Assembly (NCBI GenBank): GCA_032164245.1
Contig: JAVMKO010000007.1
Location: 372,001 to 436,000 of the forward strand
Source of the DNA: Sternotherus odoratus
Taxonomy: Eukaryota > Chordata > Testudines > Kinosternidae
DNA length: 64,000 nt
Direction of reading: 5' to 3'
The position numbers and the translations under genes were made by a program. Position 1 is the first letter of the stretch. Each line of letters opens with the position of its first letter. The notes under the pieces are model-generated. The model was not told the DNA's origin. It ran no database searches and saw only the letters and a list, made by a program, of their open reading frames with translations. Positions 10,795 through 20,711 of this stretch are shown one piece after another.

Positions 10795-13700
10795 GAGAAG
10801 AGCAGGTGACCCCCGAGGGGCGGGGGGAGGAGGAGGAGAGCGGGTGACCCCCGAGGGGCGGGGGGAGGAGGAGGAGAGCGGGTGACCCCCGAGGGGCGGG
10901 GGGAGGAGGAGGAGAGCGGGTGACCCCCGAGGGGCGGGGGGGGGGGAGGAGGAGAGCGGGTGACCCCGAGGGGCGGGGGGAGGAGGAGGAGAGCGGGTGA
11001 CCCCGAGGGGCGGGGGGAGGAGGAGGAGAGCGGGTGACCCCCGAGGGGCGGGGGAGGAGGAGGAGAGCGGGTGACCCCCGAGGGGCGGGGGGGGGGGAGA
11101 GCGGGTGACCCCCGAGGGGCGGGGGGGGGGGAGGAGAGCGGGTGACCCCCGAGGGGCGGGGGAGGAGGAGGAGAGCGGGTGACCCCCGAGGGGCGGGGGG
11201 GAGGAGAGCGGGTGACCCCCGAGGGGCGGGGGAGGAGGAGAGCGGGTGACCCCCGAGGGGCGGGGGGAGGAGGAGGAGAGCGGGTGACCCCCGAGGGGCG
11301 GGGGGGAGGAGGAGGAGAGCGGGTGACCCCCGAGGGGCGGGGGGGAGGAGGAGAGCGGGCGACCCCCGAGGGGCGGGGGGGAGGAGGAGGAGAGCGGGTG
11401 ACCCCCGAGGGGCGGGGGGAGGAGGAGGAGAGCGGGTGACCCCCGAGGGGCGGGGGGGGGGGAGAGCGGGTGACCCCCGAGGGGCGGGGGGGGGGGAGAG
11501 CGGGTGACTCCGAGGGGCGGGGGGGGGAGAGCGGGTGACTCCGAGGGGCGGGGGGAGGAGGAGAGCGGGTGACCCCCGAGGGGCGGGGGGGGGGAGAGCG
11601 GGTGACCCCGAGGGGCGGGGGGAGGAGGAGGAGAGCGGGTGACCCCCGAGGGGCGGGGGGGGGGGGAGAGCGGGTGACCCCCGAGGGGCGGGGGGGGGGA
11701 GAGCGGGTGACTCCGAGGGGCGGGGGGAGGAGGAGAGCGGGTGACCCCCGAGGGGCGGGGGGGGGGAGAGCGGGTGACCCCGAGGGGCGGGGGGAGGAGG
11801 AGGAGAGCGGGTGACCCCCGAGGGGCGGGGGGGGGAGAGCGGGGTGACCCCCGAGGGGCGGGGGGGGGGGAGAGCAGGTGACCCCCGAGGGGCGGGGGGG
11901 GGGAGGAGGAGAGCGGGGTGACCCCCGAGGGGGGGGGGGAGGAGGAGAGCGGGTGACCCCCGAGGGGCGGGGGGGGGAGGAGAGCGCGGGTGACCCCCGA
12001 GGGGCGGGGGGGGAGAGCGGGGTGACCCCCGAGGGGCGGGGGGGGGGAGAGCGGGTGACCCCGAGGGGCGGGGGGAGGAGGAGGAGAGCGGGTGACCCCC
12101 GAGGGGTGGGGGGGGGAGAGCGGGTGACCCCGAGGGGCGGGGGGAGGAGGAGGAGAGCGGGTGACCCCCGAGGGGTGGGGGGGGGGGAGAGCGGGTGACC
12201 CCCGAGGGGCAGGGGAGGAGGAGGAGAGCGGGTGACCCCGAGGGGGCGGGGGGAGGAGGAGGAGAGCGGGTGACCCCCGAGGGGCGGGGGGGGAGAGCGG
12301 GTGACCCCCCGAGGGGCGGGGGGGGAGGAGGAGAGCGGGTGACCCCGAGGGGCGGGGGGAGGAGGAGGAGAGCGGGTGACCCCCGAGGGGCGGGGGGAGG
12401 AGGAGAGCGGGTGACCCCCGAGGGGCGGGGGGGGAGGAGGAGAGCGGGGTGACCCCCGAGGGGCGGGGGGGAGGAGGAGGAGAGCGGGTGACCCCCGAGG
12501 GGCGGGGGGGGGGAGAGCGGGTGACCCCGAGGGGCGGGGGGAGGAGGAGGAGAGCGGGTGACCCCCGAGGGGCGGGGGGGGAGAGCACGTGACCCCAGGG
12601 AGGCGGGGGGAGGAGGAGGAGAGCGGGTGACCCCCGAGGGGCGGGGGGGGGGAGAGCGGGTGACCCCCGAGGGGCGGGGGGGGGAGAGCAGGTGACCCCC
12701 GAGGGGCGGGGGGGGAGGAGGAGAGCGGGGTGACCCCCGAGGGGGGGGGGAGGAGGAGAGCGGGTGACCCCCGAGGGGCGGGGGGGGGGAGGAGAGCGGG
12801 TGACCCCCGAGGGGCGGGGGGGGAGAGCGGGTGACCCCCGAGGGACGGGGGGGGAGGAGAGCGGGTGACCCCCGAGGGGCGGGGGGGGGAGAGCGGGGTG
12901 ACCCCGAGGGGCGGGGGGAGGAGGAGGAGAGCGGGTGACCCCCGAGGGGTGGGGGGGGGGAGAGCGGGGTGACCCCGAGGGGCGGGGGGAGGAGGAAGAT
13001 AGCGGGTGACCCCCGAGGGGTGGGGGGGGGGAGAGCGGGGTGACCCCGAGGGGCGGGGGGAGGAGGAGGAGAGCGGGTGACCCCCGAGGGGCGGGGGGGG
13101 AGAGCGGGTGACCCCCGAGGGGCGGGGGGGGGAGGAGGAGAGCGGGTGACCCCGAGGGGCGGGGGGAGGAGGAGGAGAGCGGGGTGACCCCCGAGGGGCG
13201 GGGGGGGGAGAGCAGGTGACCCCCGAGGGGTGGGGGGGGAGGAGGAGAGCGGGTGACCCCGAGGGGGGGGGGGGAGGAGGAGAGCGGGGTGACCCCCGAG
13301 GGGGCGGGGGGGGGAGAGCGGGTGACCCCCGAGGGGCGGGGGGAGGAGGAGGAGAGCGGGTGACCCCCGAGGGGTGGGGGGGGGGGAGAGCGGGTGACCC
13401 CGAAGGGCGGGGGGGGGAGGAGGAGAGCGGGTGACCCCCGAGGGGCGGGGGGGGGAGGAGGGAGCGGGTGACCCCCGAGGGGCGGGGGGGAGGAGGAGGA
13501 GAGCGGGTGACCCCCGAGGGGCGGGGGGGGGAGGAGAGCGGGTGACCCCGAGGGGCGGGGGGGGGAGGAGGAGAGCGGGGTGACCCCGAGGGGCGGGGAG
13601 GAGGAGGAGAGCGGGTGACCCCGAGGGGCGGGGGGGGGGGAGGAGGAGAGCGGGTGACCCCGAGGGGCGGGGGGGGGGAGGAGGAGGGGAGCGGGTGACC

Positions 13701-14150
13701 CCGAGGGGCGGGGGGGGGGGAGGAGGAGAGCGGGTGACCCCCGAGGGGCGGGGGGGAGGAGGAGGAGAGCGGGTGACCCCCGAGGGGCGGGGGGGGAGGA
13801 GAGAGAGCGGGTGACCCCGAGGGGCGGGGGGGGGAGGAGGAGAGCGGGTGACCCCCGAGGGGCGGGGGGGGAGGAGGAGAGCGGGTGACCCCCGAGGGGC
13901 GGGGGGGGGAGAGCGGGTGACTCCGAGGGGCGGGGGGGGAGAGCGGGTGACCCCCGAGGGGTGGGGGGGGGGTGAGAGCGGGTGACCCCGAAGGGCGGGG
14001 GGAGGAGGAGGAGAGCGGGGTGACCCCCGAGGGGCGGGGGGAGGAGGAGGAGAGCGGGTGACCCCCGAGGGGCGGGGGAGGAGGAGGAGGAGAGCGGTTG
14101 ACCCCCGAGGGGCAGGGGGGGGGCAGAGCAGGTGACCCCCCGAGGGGGGG
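10795..14150. repeat. ~38-bp G-rich minisatellite, roughly 90 copies
   Basis: The consensus unit is 'gggtgacccccgaggggcgg' followed by a G-run and a variable aggagg tract ending in gagagc. Units vary from ~28 to ~40 bp by loss of the aggaggagg segment and by G-run length. Four or more G-runs per unit make the plus strand strongly G-quadruplex-prone. The array abuts the CpG island at 10.5-10.8 kb. The 1279-aa and 744-aa minus-strand open frames are artefacts of this Pro/Ser-coding repeat. Confidence 0.9.
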
Positions 14151-14154
14151 GTCT

Positions 14155-14660
14155 GAGATCCCCTCGGATTTACCGCTGACCCCCCCCCGCCCTGGGGACC
14201 CCCCGTCCTGTACGTGTCTCGGGTCAGGCCCCTAACCCTGCCCCCTTTCTCCCTAGAGAGCCCCGAGCAACCTCCAGGGTGAACCCCCCCTTTGCCCCCC
14301 CCCGGTCTCTGTTCCCCTCCCCCCATTGGACACGAAGGGGGAGGAGTCCAGGGGAGCTGGTTCTATTTTCAAGAATCCGTCCTGGGGTTGTAGGAACAAA
14401 CACCCCGATGTGCAGAAAAATCGATGGGTAGGAGAGTCCAATGGGGTCTGTGCGGATGCACGTTCCGCTCCGCCCTCCGCACCCTGGGAGCTAGACGGGA
14501 AATTCGGGACAGTTCCAGGTCTCGGGCTCCTAATCACCCTAAGAGTCGGAAATTGTTCAAATCTCACCTCTGACGCCCCCCAGGGGTGAAATTCTTTAAA
14601 GGCCGATCACAACAGCTGGGCAGCTGCTGTTCTCTGTGACATAGTTATGATGTCATAATA
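14155..14660. other. Unique spacer between minisatellites
   Basis: A ctccctag acceptor-like site at about 14248-14255 and ordinary unique sequence are visible. I do not recognise an exon here. Confidence 0.35.
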
Positions 14661-14661
14661 C

Positions 14662-15200
14662 CCCCTCCCACAGACCCCGCACTCGGTCAGCTCTCTGCCC
14701 CCTCCCCCCTCCAACGGACCCCGCATTCGCTCAGCTCTCTGCCCCTCCCCCCTCCAACAGACCCTGCACTCGGTCAGTTCTCTGCCCCCTCCCCCCTCCA
14801 ACGGACCCCGGAATCCCTCAGCTCTCTCCCCCCTCCAACGGACCCCGGAATCCCTCAGCTCTCTGCCCCCTCCCCCCCTCCGACAGACCCCAGAATCTCT
14901 CAGCTCTCTGCCCCCTGCCCACCTCCAACCGACCCCGGAATCCCTCAGCTCTGTGCCCCTCCCCCTTCCAACGGACCCCGGAATCCCTCAGCTCTCTGCC
15001 CCTCCCCCCTCCAACGGACCCTGGTATCTCTCAGTTCTCTGCCCCTCCCCCCTCCAACGGACCCCGGAATCCCTCAGCTCTCTGCCCCCTCCCCACCTCC
15101 AATGGACCCCAGAATCCCTCCGCTCTCTTCCCCTCCCCCCTCCAACGGACCCCAGAATCCCTCAGCTCTCTGCCCCCTGCCCACCTCCAACGGACCCGAG
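14662..15200. repeat. ~43-bp minisatellite (first block)
   Basis: The unit is built from 'tccaacggaccccggaat', 'ccctcagctctctgcccc' and a C-run, with about 12 copies. The same unit reappears at 15765-15885, on the far side of a different G-rich array. So the two blocks look like one array split by, or interleaved with, the 15.2-15.77 kb repeat. Confidence 0.85.
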
Positions 15201-15204
15201 TTGG

Positions 15205-15765
15205 GTTTGGTCAGAGAGTAAGTGAGGTAGGGGTGTCGGGTTTGGTCGGGGGGGGGTGAGGTGGGGGTGTTGGGTTTGGTCGGGGGGTGAGGTAGGGGTG
15301 TTGGGTTTGGTCGGGGGTGAGGTGGGGGTGTTGGGTTTGGTCGGGGGGTAAGTGAACCGGGGGTGTTGGGTTTGGTCTGGGGGGGTGGGAAGGTGTTGGG
15401 GTGGGTGAGGGGTGAGGGGTGGGGGTTGGGGTCGGTCAGGGGGTGTTGGGGTTGGTGGGGGGGTAAGGTGGGGGTGTTGGATTTGGTTGGGGGTTGAGGA
15501 GGGGGTCGGGGTTTGTTTGTGGTGGTAGGTAGGGGTGTCGGGTTTGGTTGGGGGGGGAAGTGAGGTGGGTGTGTCAGGTTTGGTCTATGGGGGGTGAGGT
15601 GTGGGTGTTGGTCAGGGGGTGTTGGGGTTGGTAGGGGGAGATGTGGCAGTGTTGGGTTTGGGTGGGTGGGGTGAAAATGTGAGTCGGGGTTGGTCGAGGG
15701 GTAAGTGCGGTGGGGGTGTTGGGTTTGGTTTGGAGGGTGAGGTGGGGGTGTCAGATTTGCTCTCT
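15205..15765. repeat. ~32-bp G/T-rich minisatellite
   Basis: Irregular units of 'gggtgttgggtttggtcgg' plus 'ggtgaggtggg', about 17 copies. It is not telomeric: the hexamer ttaggg is not the unit. Confidence 0.8.
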
Positions 15766-15890
15766 CCCCCCTCCCCCCTCCAATGGACCCCGCACTCGCT
15801 CAGTTCTCTGCCCCCTCCCCCCTCCAACGGACCCCACACTCGCTCAGCTCTCTGCCCCCTCCCCACCTCCGACGGACCCGAGCAACGCTG
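15765..15890. repeat. ~43-bp minisatellite (second block)
   Basis: Two to three further copies of the 14.66-15.2 kb unit ('ccccgcactcgctcag', 'tccaacggaccccac'). The block ends where the CR1 fragment begins. Confidence 0.8.
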
Positions 15891-15896
15891 GGTATT

Positions 15897-16820
15897 TTCA
15901 CTAGTAGGAAATATGTCAGGCGACCAGCTTGGTTGGACAGTGAAATCCTTGCTGATCTTAAATGCAAAAAAAGCTTACAAGAAGTGGAAGATTGGACAAA
16001 TGACCAGGGAGGAATATAAAAATATTGCTCAGGCATGCAGGAGTGAAATCAGGAAGGCCAAATCACACTTGGAGTTGCAGCTAGCAAGAGATGTTAAGTG
16101 TAACAAGAAGGGTTTCTTTAGGTATGTTAGCGACAAGAAAAAAGTCAAGGAAAATGTGGGCCCCTTACTGAATGAGGGAGGCAATCCAGTGACAGAGAAC
16201 GTGGAAAAAGCAAATGTACTCAATGCGTTTTGTGCCTCTGTCTTCACGAACAAGGTCAGCTCCCAGACTACTGCACTGGGCAGCACAGCATTGAGAGGAG
16301 GTGACCAGCCCTCTGTGGAGAAAGAAGTGGTTCAGGACTATTTAGAAAAGCTGGATTAGCACAAGTCCATGGGGCCGGATGCGCTGCATCCGAGGGTGCT
16401 AAAGGAGTTGGCGGATGTGATTGCAGAGCCGTTGGCCATTATCTTTGAAAACTCCTGGCGATCGGGAGTGGTCCCGGATGATTGGAAAAAGGCGAATGTA
16501 GTGCCCATCTTTAAAAAAGGGAAGAAGGAGGATCCAGGGAACTACAGGCCAGTCAGCCTCACCTCAGTCCCTGGAAAAATCATGGAGCAGATCCTCAAGG
16601 AATCAATCCTGAAGCACTTAGCGGAGAGGAAAGTGATCAGGAACAGTCAGTATGGATTTACCAAGAGCAAGTCATGCCTGACTAACCTAATTGCCTTCTA
16701 CGATGAGATAACTGGCTCTGTGGATGAGGGGAAAGCAGTGAATGTGCTGTTCCTTGACTTTAGCAAAGCTTTTGATACGGTCTCCCACAATATTCTTGCC
16801 AGCAAGTTAAAGAAGGGCCG
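15897..16820 (+). pseudogene. CR1 LINE ORF2 fragment (reverse transcriptase), broken
   Basis: The translated segment matches the CR1 ORF2 region between the endonuclease and RT and the first part of RT: EEYKNIAQACRSEIRKAKSH, GPDALHPRVLKELADVIAEP, DDWKKANVVPIFKKGKKEDP, NYRPVSLTSVPGKIMEQIL and the motif-A stretch VLFLDFSKAFDTVSHNIL. It is dead. There is a frame change near 15945-15965, an in-frame TAG at 16357-16359 just before HKSMGPDALHP, and it stops shortly after RT motif A, before the YxDD catalytic motif. The endonuclease and the 3' end are missing. No target duplication was found. Confidence 0.9.
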
Positions 16821-17507
16821 GATGCCAGCATGGCAACGCTGCTGGTCTGTCATAGGCACACTGCCTGGCGTCCCAAGTTGCCCAACCCCTTGGTGTTGAG
16901 CAGGGGAGAGGGATATGTGACGGAGTCAGACCAGAAGGGGATAGAAGGGGTCTAAGGAACTGGCCTCCAGTGGGGGTCGAGGACGCTGAGGCAGTGGAGT
17001 CTCAGGATCACAGTCAGCAAGAGTCAAAGCTGCTCGGCGGTGAGCAAGGGGGGCCATGGCTCTAGTGGATTTTCAGTGCATCCCTTTCATGACTTGCCCA
17101 CAACGACCTGGCAGCCCCCAGCTTCCTCATTGCTCTGGGGTTGGGCGCTCTGTGGGAAGGGGCCTCTAGGGATGGGTATTTCCAGTTGCATTAACGTCAT
17201 AAAGGAGAAGGAAAAGTTAATGCCTCAGAAAAGTCTGTGTGTGTGTGTGCTGTGTGTGTGTGTGTGTGTGTGTGCGCGTGCCTGTGTATTAGCTGGATGG
17301 GATGGTGTCTAGAACCACTCTGCTCTAGTCTCTTAGCCACTGAAGCAAAACCAATTATCCTCTTTGTGGCTTGAATTTAGGACCTTCAAATTATGTGACT
17401 GACACACTGCCTACTGCACTAAGAAGACTTGGTAAGGTTTTAGGGCTGGGGGGAGATCGGCTTGGGGGGAGATCGGCTCAAGATACGCAATTTCGGCTAT
17501 GTTAATA
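16821..17507. other. No gene; (TG)n microsatellite inside
   Basis: Unique sequence with a (tg)n tract at about 17230-17280. The Cys/Val-rich open frame at 17040-17312 is produced by the microsatellite and is not a gene. Confidence 0.5.
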
Positions 17508-18749
17508 ACGTGCCTAGAGTCCCGTAGGTAGTGATGCGAGCTCAATTTCCTCTGAAGCTGGGCTGTAGCCTGAGCATCCACAGTGCAAACTGGAGCCAGA
17601 ACTGGTCTCAATCTTAGCCCGTCTACACTTCAAATGCTGCTTTGACTCTGGGAGTAGACAGTCACTGCAGTGATTGGAGGGGTTTTCCCATTGCTGTAGC
17701 AGCCAGGTTGACAGAAAAACTCTTCCATCCACAAAGCGCTGTCTCGTCCAGGGCTTAGATCAGCTGAACTACACTGGTTAGGAGGCGGGATTTTTCACAC
17801 CCGGAGAGACGTAGCTCTGCCAGTTAAGTGTCCAGAATCTCTCAGCCCTTAGCTCTCCCTTTGTATTTCAGTGTGTTCAATGAACAGTGTGAGGAAAACA
17901 ACCATTTACAAACACAGAGAATGAATTCCCCAAATGAAATCTGACTGCAATTTCCAGAGAGTCACAAAATTCAGTTCATTTTTGCTAAGAGAAAAATATG
18001 AAGGGACATTAATGTCTAGGCAGGAGTAGATAAAGTTCTGGGTTTAATTAATATGGTAAAAATGAGGGTTGTTGATTAATCGCAGTTAACTCAAATCTAT
18101 GATCATAAATTCAAATCTACAGCATAAGGAAAATTCCAACCCCAGAGTGCGCTGGGCAGGGCCCTTTGCCTCAGTTTCTCACCTTGTGGTGTGACAGGGA
18201 AATCCAATGTCCTTTTAACAGACCCTCCACTCTCCTTCCACCGAACCCCACCCCCCTTGGGCAGGAAAGACCCCGGGGTGGGGGAGGGGAAGGCCTTGAG
18301 CGATGCCTCAGCTTCTGCTGCCCCCACTCCCTCCGCTGGCTCTCAGTTTGCACTGGTCACTCTGCTACTGAGAGCTCCTGTGTTGCCACTTCCCTACTGT
18401 CAGCTGCCCTCTCCTGCAGCCTCTGCATGGCCACAAGTGCAGACAGGGCAGCCTCTTTCATTGCAACACCAGCGGCAGGGCATGAACCGCCAGCTGGGGG
18501 AGACTAACTCCCTGTCCTGCCCTTTCCACCTGAGGCCCCATCCCTTCCACAGACACTGCTGGAGCCCAGGTCCAGAGCTCTTTGGGATAACGGCCAGGGG
18601 AAGGGACAATAGTCTGTTGTGCAGGGTGATAACTTTGGGAGGAGGAGTAGCCAGGTGCGTCATCAGTGAGCCATTATTGCCTGGAGGGGTGGAGGAAAAG
18701 CCCCCCTGGAATAGCAAGAACCAGAACTAAAGACCATTGCTGGCTCTAA

Positions 18750-18821
18750 GTCTGGGTAGCTCAGCTGGTAGAGCATCAGGCTCTTAATCTGAGGGTCCAG
18801 GGTTTAAGCCCCTGTCCAAGT
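18750..18821 (+). tRNA. tRNA-Lys(CTT)-like, probably decaying
   Basis: A 72-nt cloverleaf. D-arm gctc...gagc, anticodon stem tcagg/tctga around ctcttaa (anticodon CTT), and an intact T-stem caggg/ccctg with loop tttaagc. The acceptor stem gtctggg/tccaagt has one mismatch and several G-U pairs. The T-loop departs from the B-box (ttcga becomes tttaa). It may be weakly active or a pseudogene. A mirror copy is at 40709-40780. Confidence 0.75.
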
Positions 18822-19084
18822 GCTCTGCTTTTAAGCTGCCTTGTGACTCCAAATGACTCCTGGGGTTGGCCAGAGCCAACAGCCCCACAGGGATCCCCAG
18901 AAGCTGTGGCCATTTCCAAGGCCCCTTTCTCCTGAGCTGTCTGTAGGAATGAGGAAATTGACCACAACTACAGAAGCAGGCCTAGAATTCACAGTCTCTG
19001 GCTGGCAGGAGGTGCTGTGCGGGAGAGAGAGAAGCCATGAGTCCCGAGTGCAAGTGTACAAGGGGGGGGGGGGGGGGTCAAAAC

Positions 19085-19785
19085 ATAAGACTGACCCTAG
19101 TGGGTCAAACTGAGGGTCCCTTTAGCACAATATCCTGTCCTCTAACAGTGGCCAGTGCCAGATGCCCCAGAGAGAATGAATAAATGATCCATCCCCTGTT
19201 GCTCATTACAAGCTTCTGGCAACACAAGACACCATCCCATTGATGGATTCATCCTCTGAAATTATCTAGGGTTTTTTTTTAACCATGTAATACTCTTGGT
19301 CTTCACAACATCCTCTGGCAAGGAGTTCCACAGAGTAACTGTGTTGTGTGAAGAAATGCTTCTTTTTGTTTGTTTTAACCTTGCTGCCTATTAATTTCAT
19401 TTGGTGACTCCTAGTTCTTGTGTTAGGATGGCTAAACCACCCTGAACACGCCTGATCTCGGAAGCTAAGCAGGGGCGGGCCTGGCTAGTACTTAGATGGG
19501 AGACCTCCTGGGAATACCAGGTGCTGTAGGCTTAACATGGGCGTGGGGCTAGCAACTCCACCCCGTAAGGGAACCACCTTGCTACTGAAATGCCAACAAC
19601 AGAGATGGAGTGCTCTGTGGTTGGTGGCCCATACCCTGCCTGGGGGGTGATGAGCAGAGAGAGAGAGTTTGTGTGTTATGAGAAGTAGTGAACAGGACTT
19701 CCTTATCAACTTTCTCTACACCAGTCATGGTTTTATAGACCTCAAGTATATCTTCCCTTAGCCATCTCTTCCTCTTCCCCCTCCC
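19085..19785 (-). mobile_element. CR1/L3-type LINE 3' region, interrupted by a 5S-headed SINE
   Basis: On the plus strand the reverse complement of the CR1/L3-like 3' region reads 'cagtggccagtgccagatgc', then 'ttcacaacatcctctggcaa' and 'tttcatttggtgactcctag'. It breaks at 19425 and resumes at 19672 ('tgtgttatgagaagtag'). The same insertion, uninterrupted, lies at 39830-40480 in opposite orientation. Confidence 0.85.
19426..19671 (+). mobile_element. 5S rRNA-headed SINE with RTE-like tail
   Basis: Bases ~19426-19533 are a 5S rRNA derivative: 'accaccctgaacacgcctga', 'tctcggaagctaagcagg', 'tagtacttagatgggagacc', 'gggaataccaggtgctgtag'. The internal Pol III control regions (A box, IE, C box) are nearly intact. 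It lacks ~11 nt of normal 5S between the two gatctcg direct repeats. Bases ~19534-19671 match the tail of the RTE-type elements at 33227-33413 and 53193-53382: gcgtggggctagcaac versus gcgttgggctagcaac, then tgctac.gaaa.g.caac. The unit is flanked by the 7-bp duplication tgtgtta (19419-19425 and 19672-19678) and splits a CR1. A 5S head with a LINE-matched tail defines a SINE3-type retroposon (class known from fish and reptiles). Confidence 0.85.
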
Positions 19786-20527
19786 CCCACCCCCACTTAC
19801 CTCTTCACCCGCTGCCCGCTGCCCGCCTTCTCACAATTGCTCACCTCCTCACCCCCACCCCACTGCTCGCCTCTGTCACAGAGTCCCTTGGGCGATGCTC
19901 TGGATCTGCTCCTACGAAGCCAGTCAGGACTCTGGGGTAACCAGTGCCATGGAGGACAACGTCCCCCAGTAATGCCCTCTCTAGTCAGAACTCCACCATC
20001 TTCTGTACTCGCACCGCGAATGGGAAGAAAAGACTCCAACCCCATCATTCCTCCCTGGCCTGGAGGACCAGAGAGACGTACCCTTCCCCCCAATCATCCT
20101 CTGCCCATCGAGCTACCCGAAAGTCATTAATGTGCATTTCCTGGACACCCACCATGTCCAAGTCCAGTTGTTCCATGGAACTGAATATCAAGCACCGTCT
20201 CCTTGGCCCCGAATCCCTGACACGTTCCACGGGGCCACTTTTACAGATGCCCCCTCCCTGGTACTGCCCATGCTTAGCTGTGCCAAGGAGCTTTCGTCAC
20301 CCCCATCTCCAAGGGCCGCCCTGCCTCACTCTCTTCCTGCCATATTGGGTCGACCAATAAGTCATGTGGGAAAGACCGCGCCCGTGTTTCGCTGTTAACG
20401 GTCAGGGGGCCAGTGAGGAGCAGAAGCCCCTGTTCTGTTGTCCTGCTTGTGAGCTCAAAATCAGGTAAAGGTGTTGCTGTGCTCCCAGAAAACAAACCCA
20501 CCTGCCCTAGGACCGAGGAAAGGGCCT
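19786..20527. other. Unique sequence, no gene called
   Basis: C-rich at the left, then ordinary unique sequence. Several overlapping short open frames on both strands have no recognisable similarity or splice signals. Confidence 0.45.
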
Positions 20528-20599
20528 GCCAAAGCCTGGGATTGAACCAGGGAGCTTTCACTCTTCAGTCTCACACGCTCCCAACTGAGCTCCGTTGGC
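20528..20599 (-). tRNA. tRNA-Phe(GAA)-like pseudogene
   Basis: On the minus strand: acceptor gccaacg/ctttggc (one mismatch), D-arm gctcagttgggagc, anticodon segment ctgaaga (GAA), and T-arm ccctggttcaatcccagg intact. The anticodon stem no longer pairs (tgaga against gtgaa), and the D/anticodon boundary has shifted by two bases relative to a normal tRNA-Phe. Most likely a pseudogene of a true tRNA-Phe rather than a SINE. Confidence 0.75.
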
Positions 20600-20711
20600 A
20601 GATCTATGTGTGCTCTTGGCTGCTGCTTCTCTGTCCGGGATGTTGTCAGCCCTGGCACACAAAAAGGACGTCATACAGAGTGCAACATCCCCCCCTGCTC
20701 CATCTCAGGCT

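Larger units (their letters stand above)
17508..19775 (+). repeat. Left arm of a ~2-kb inverted duplication
   Basis: This segment is matched, inverted, by about 40045-42218. Shared landmarks in order: 'tccacagtgcaaactggag' (17577), 'ctgacagaa...aaactcttccatcc' near 17710, 'ctctcagtttgcactggtca' (18340), the tRNA-Lys-like sequence (18750) and a CR1 3' end (19085-19775). Without private insertions the arms are about 2.02 and 2.05 kb. The left arm alone carries a 5S-headed SINE; the right arm alone carries a hAT MITE. Confidence 0.85.

Noticed and set aside
10487..14326. Pro/Ser-rich 1,279-aa minus-strand frame
   Set aside because: A translation of the 38-bp G-rich minisatellite read from the C-rich strand. 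It is not a protein gene.
15205..15765. Telomere-like G/T array
   Set aside because: The unit is gggtgttgggtttggtcgg-like, not ttaggg, so it is not an interstitial telomere.
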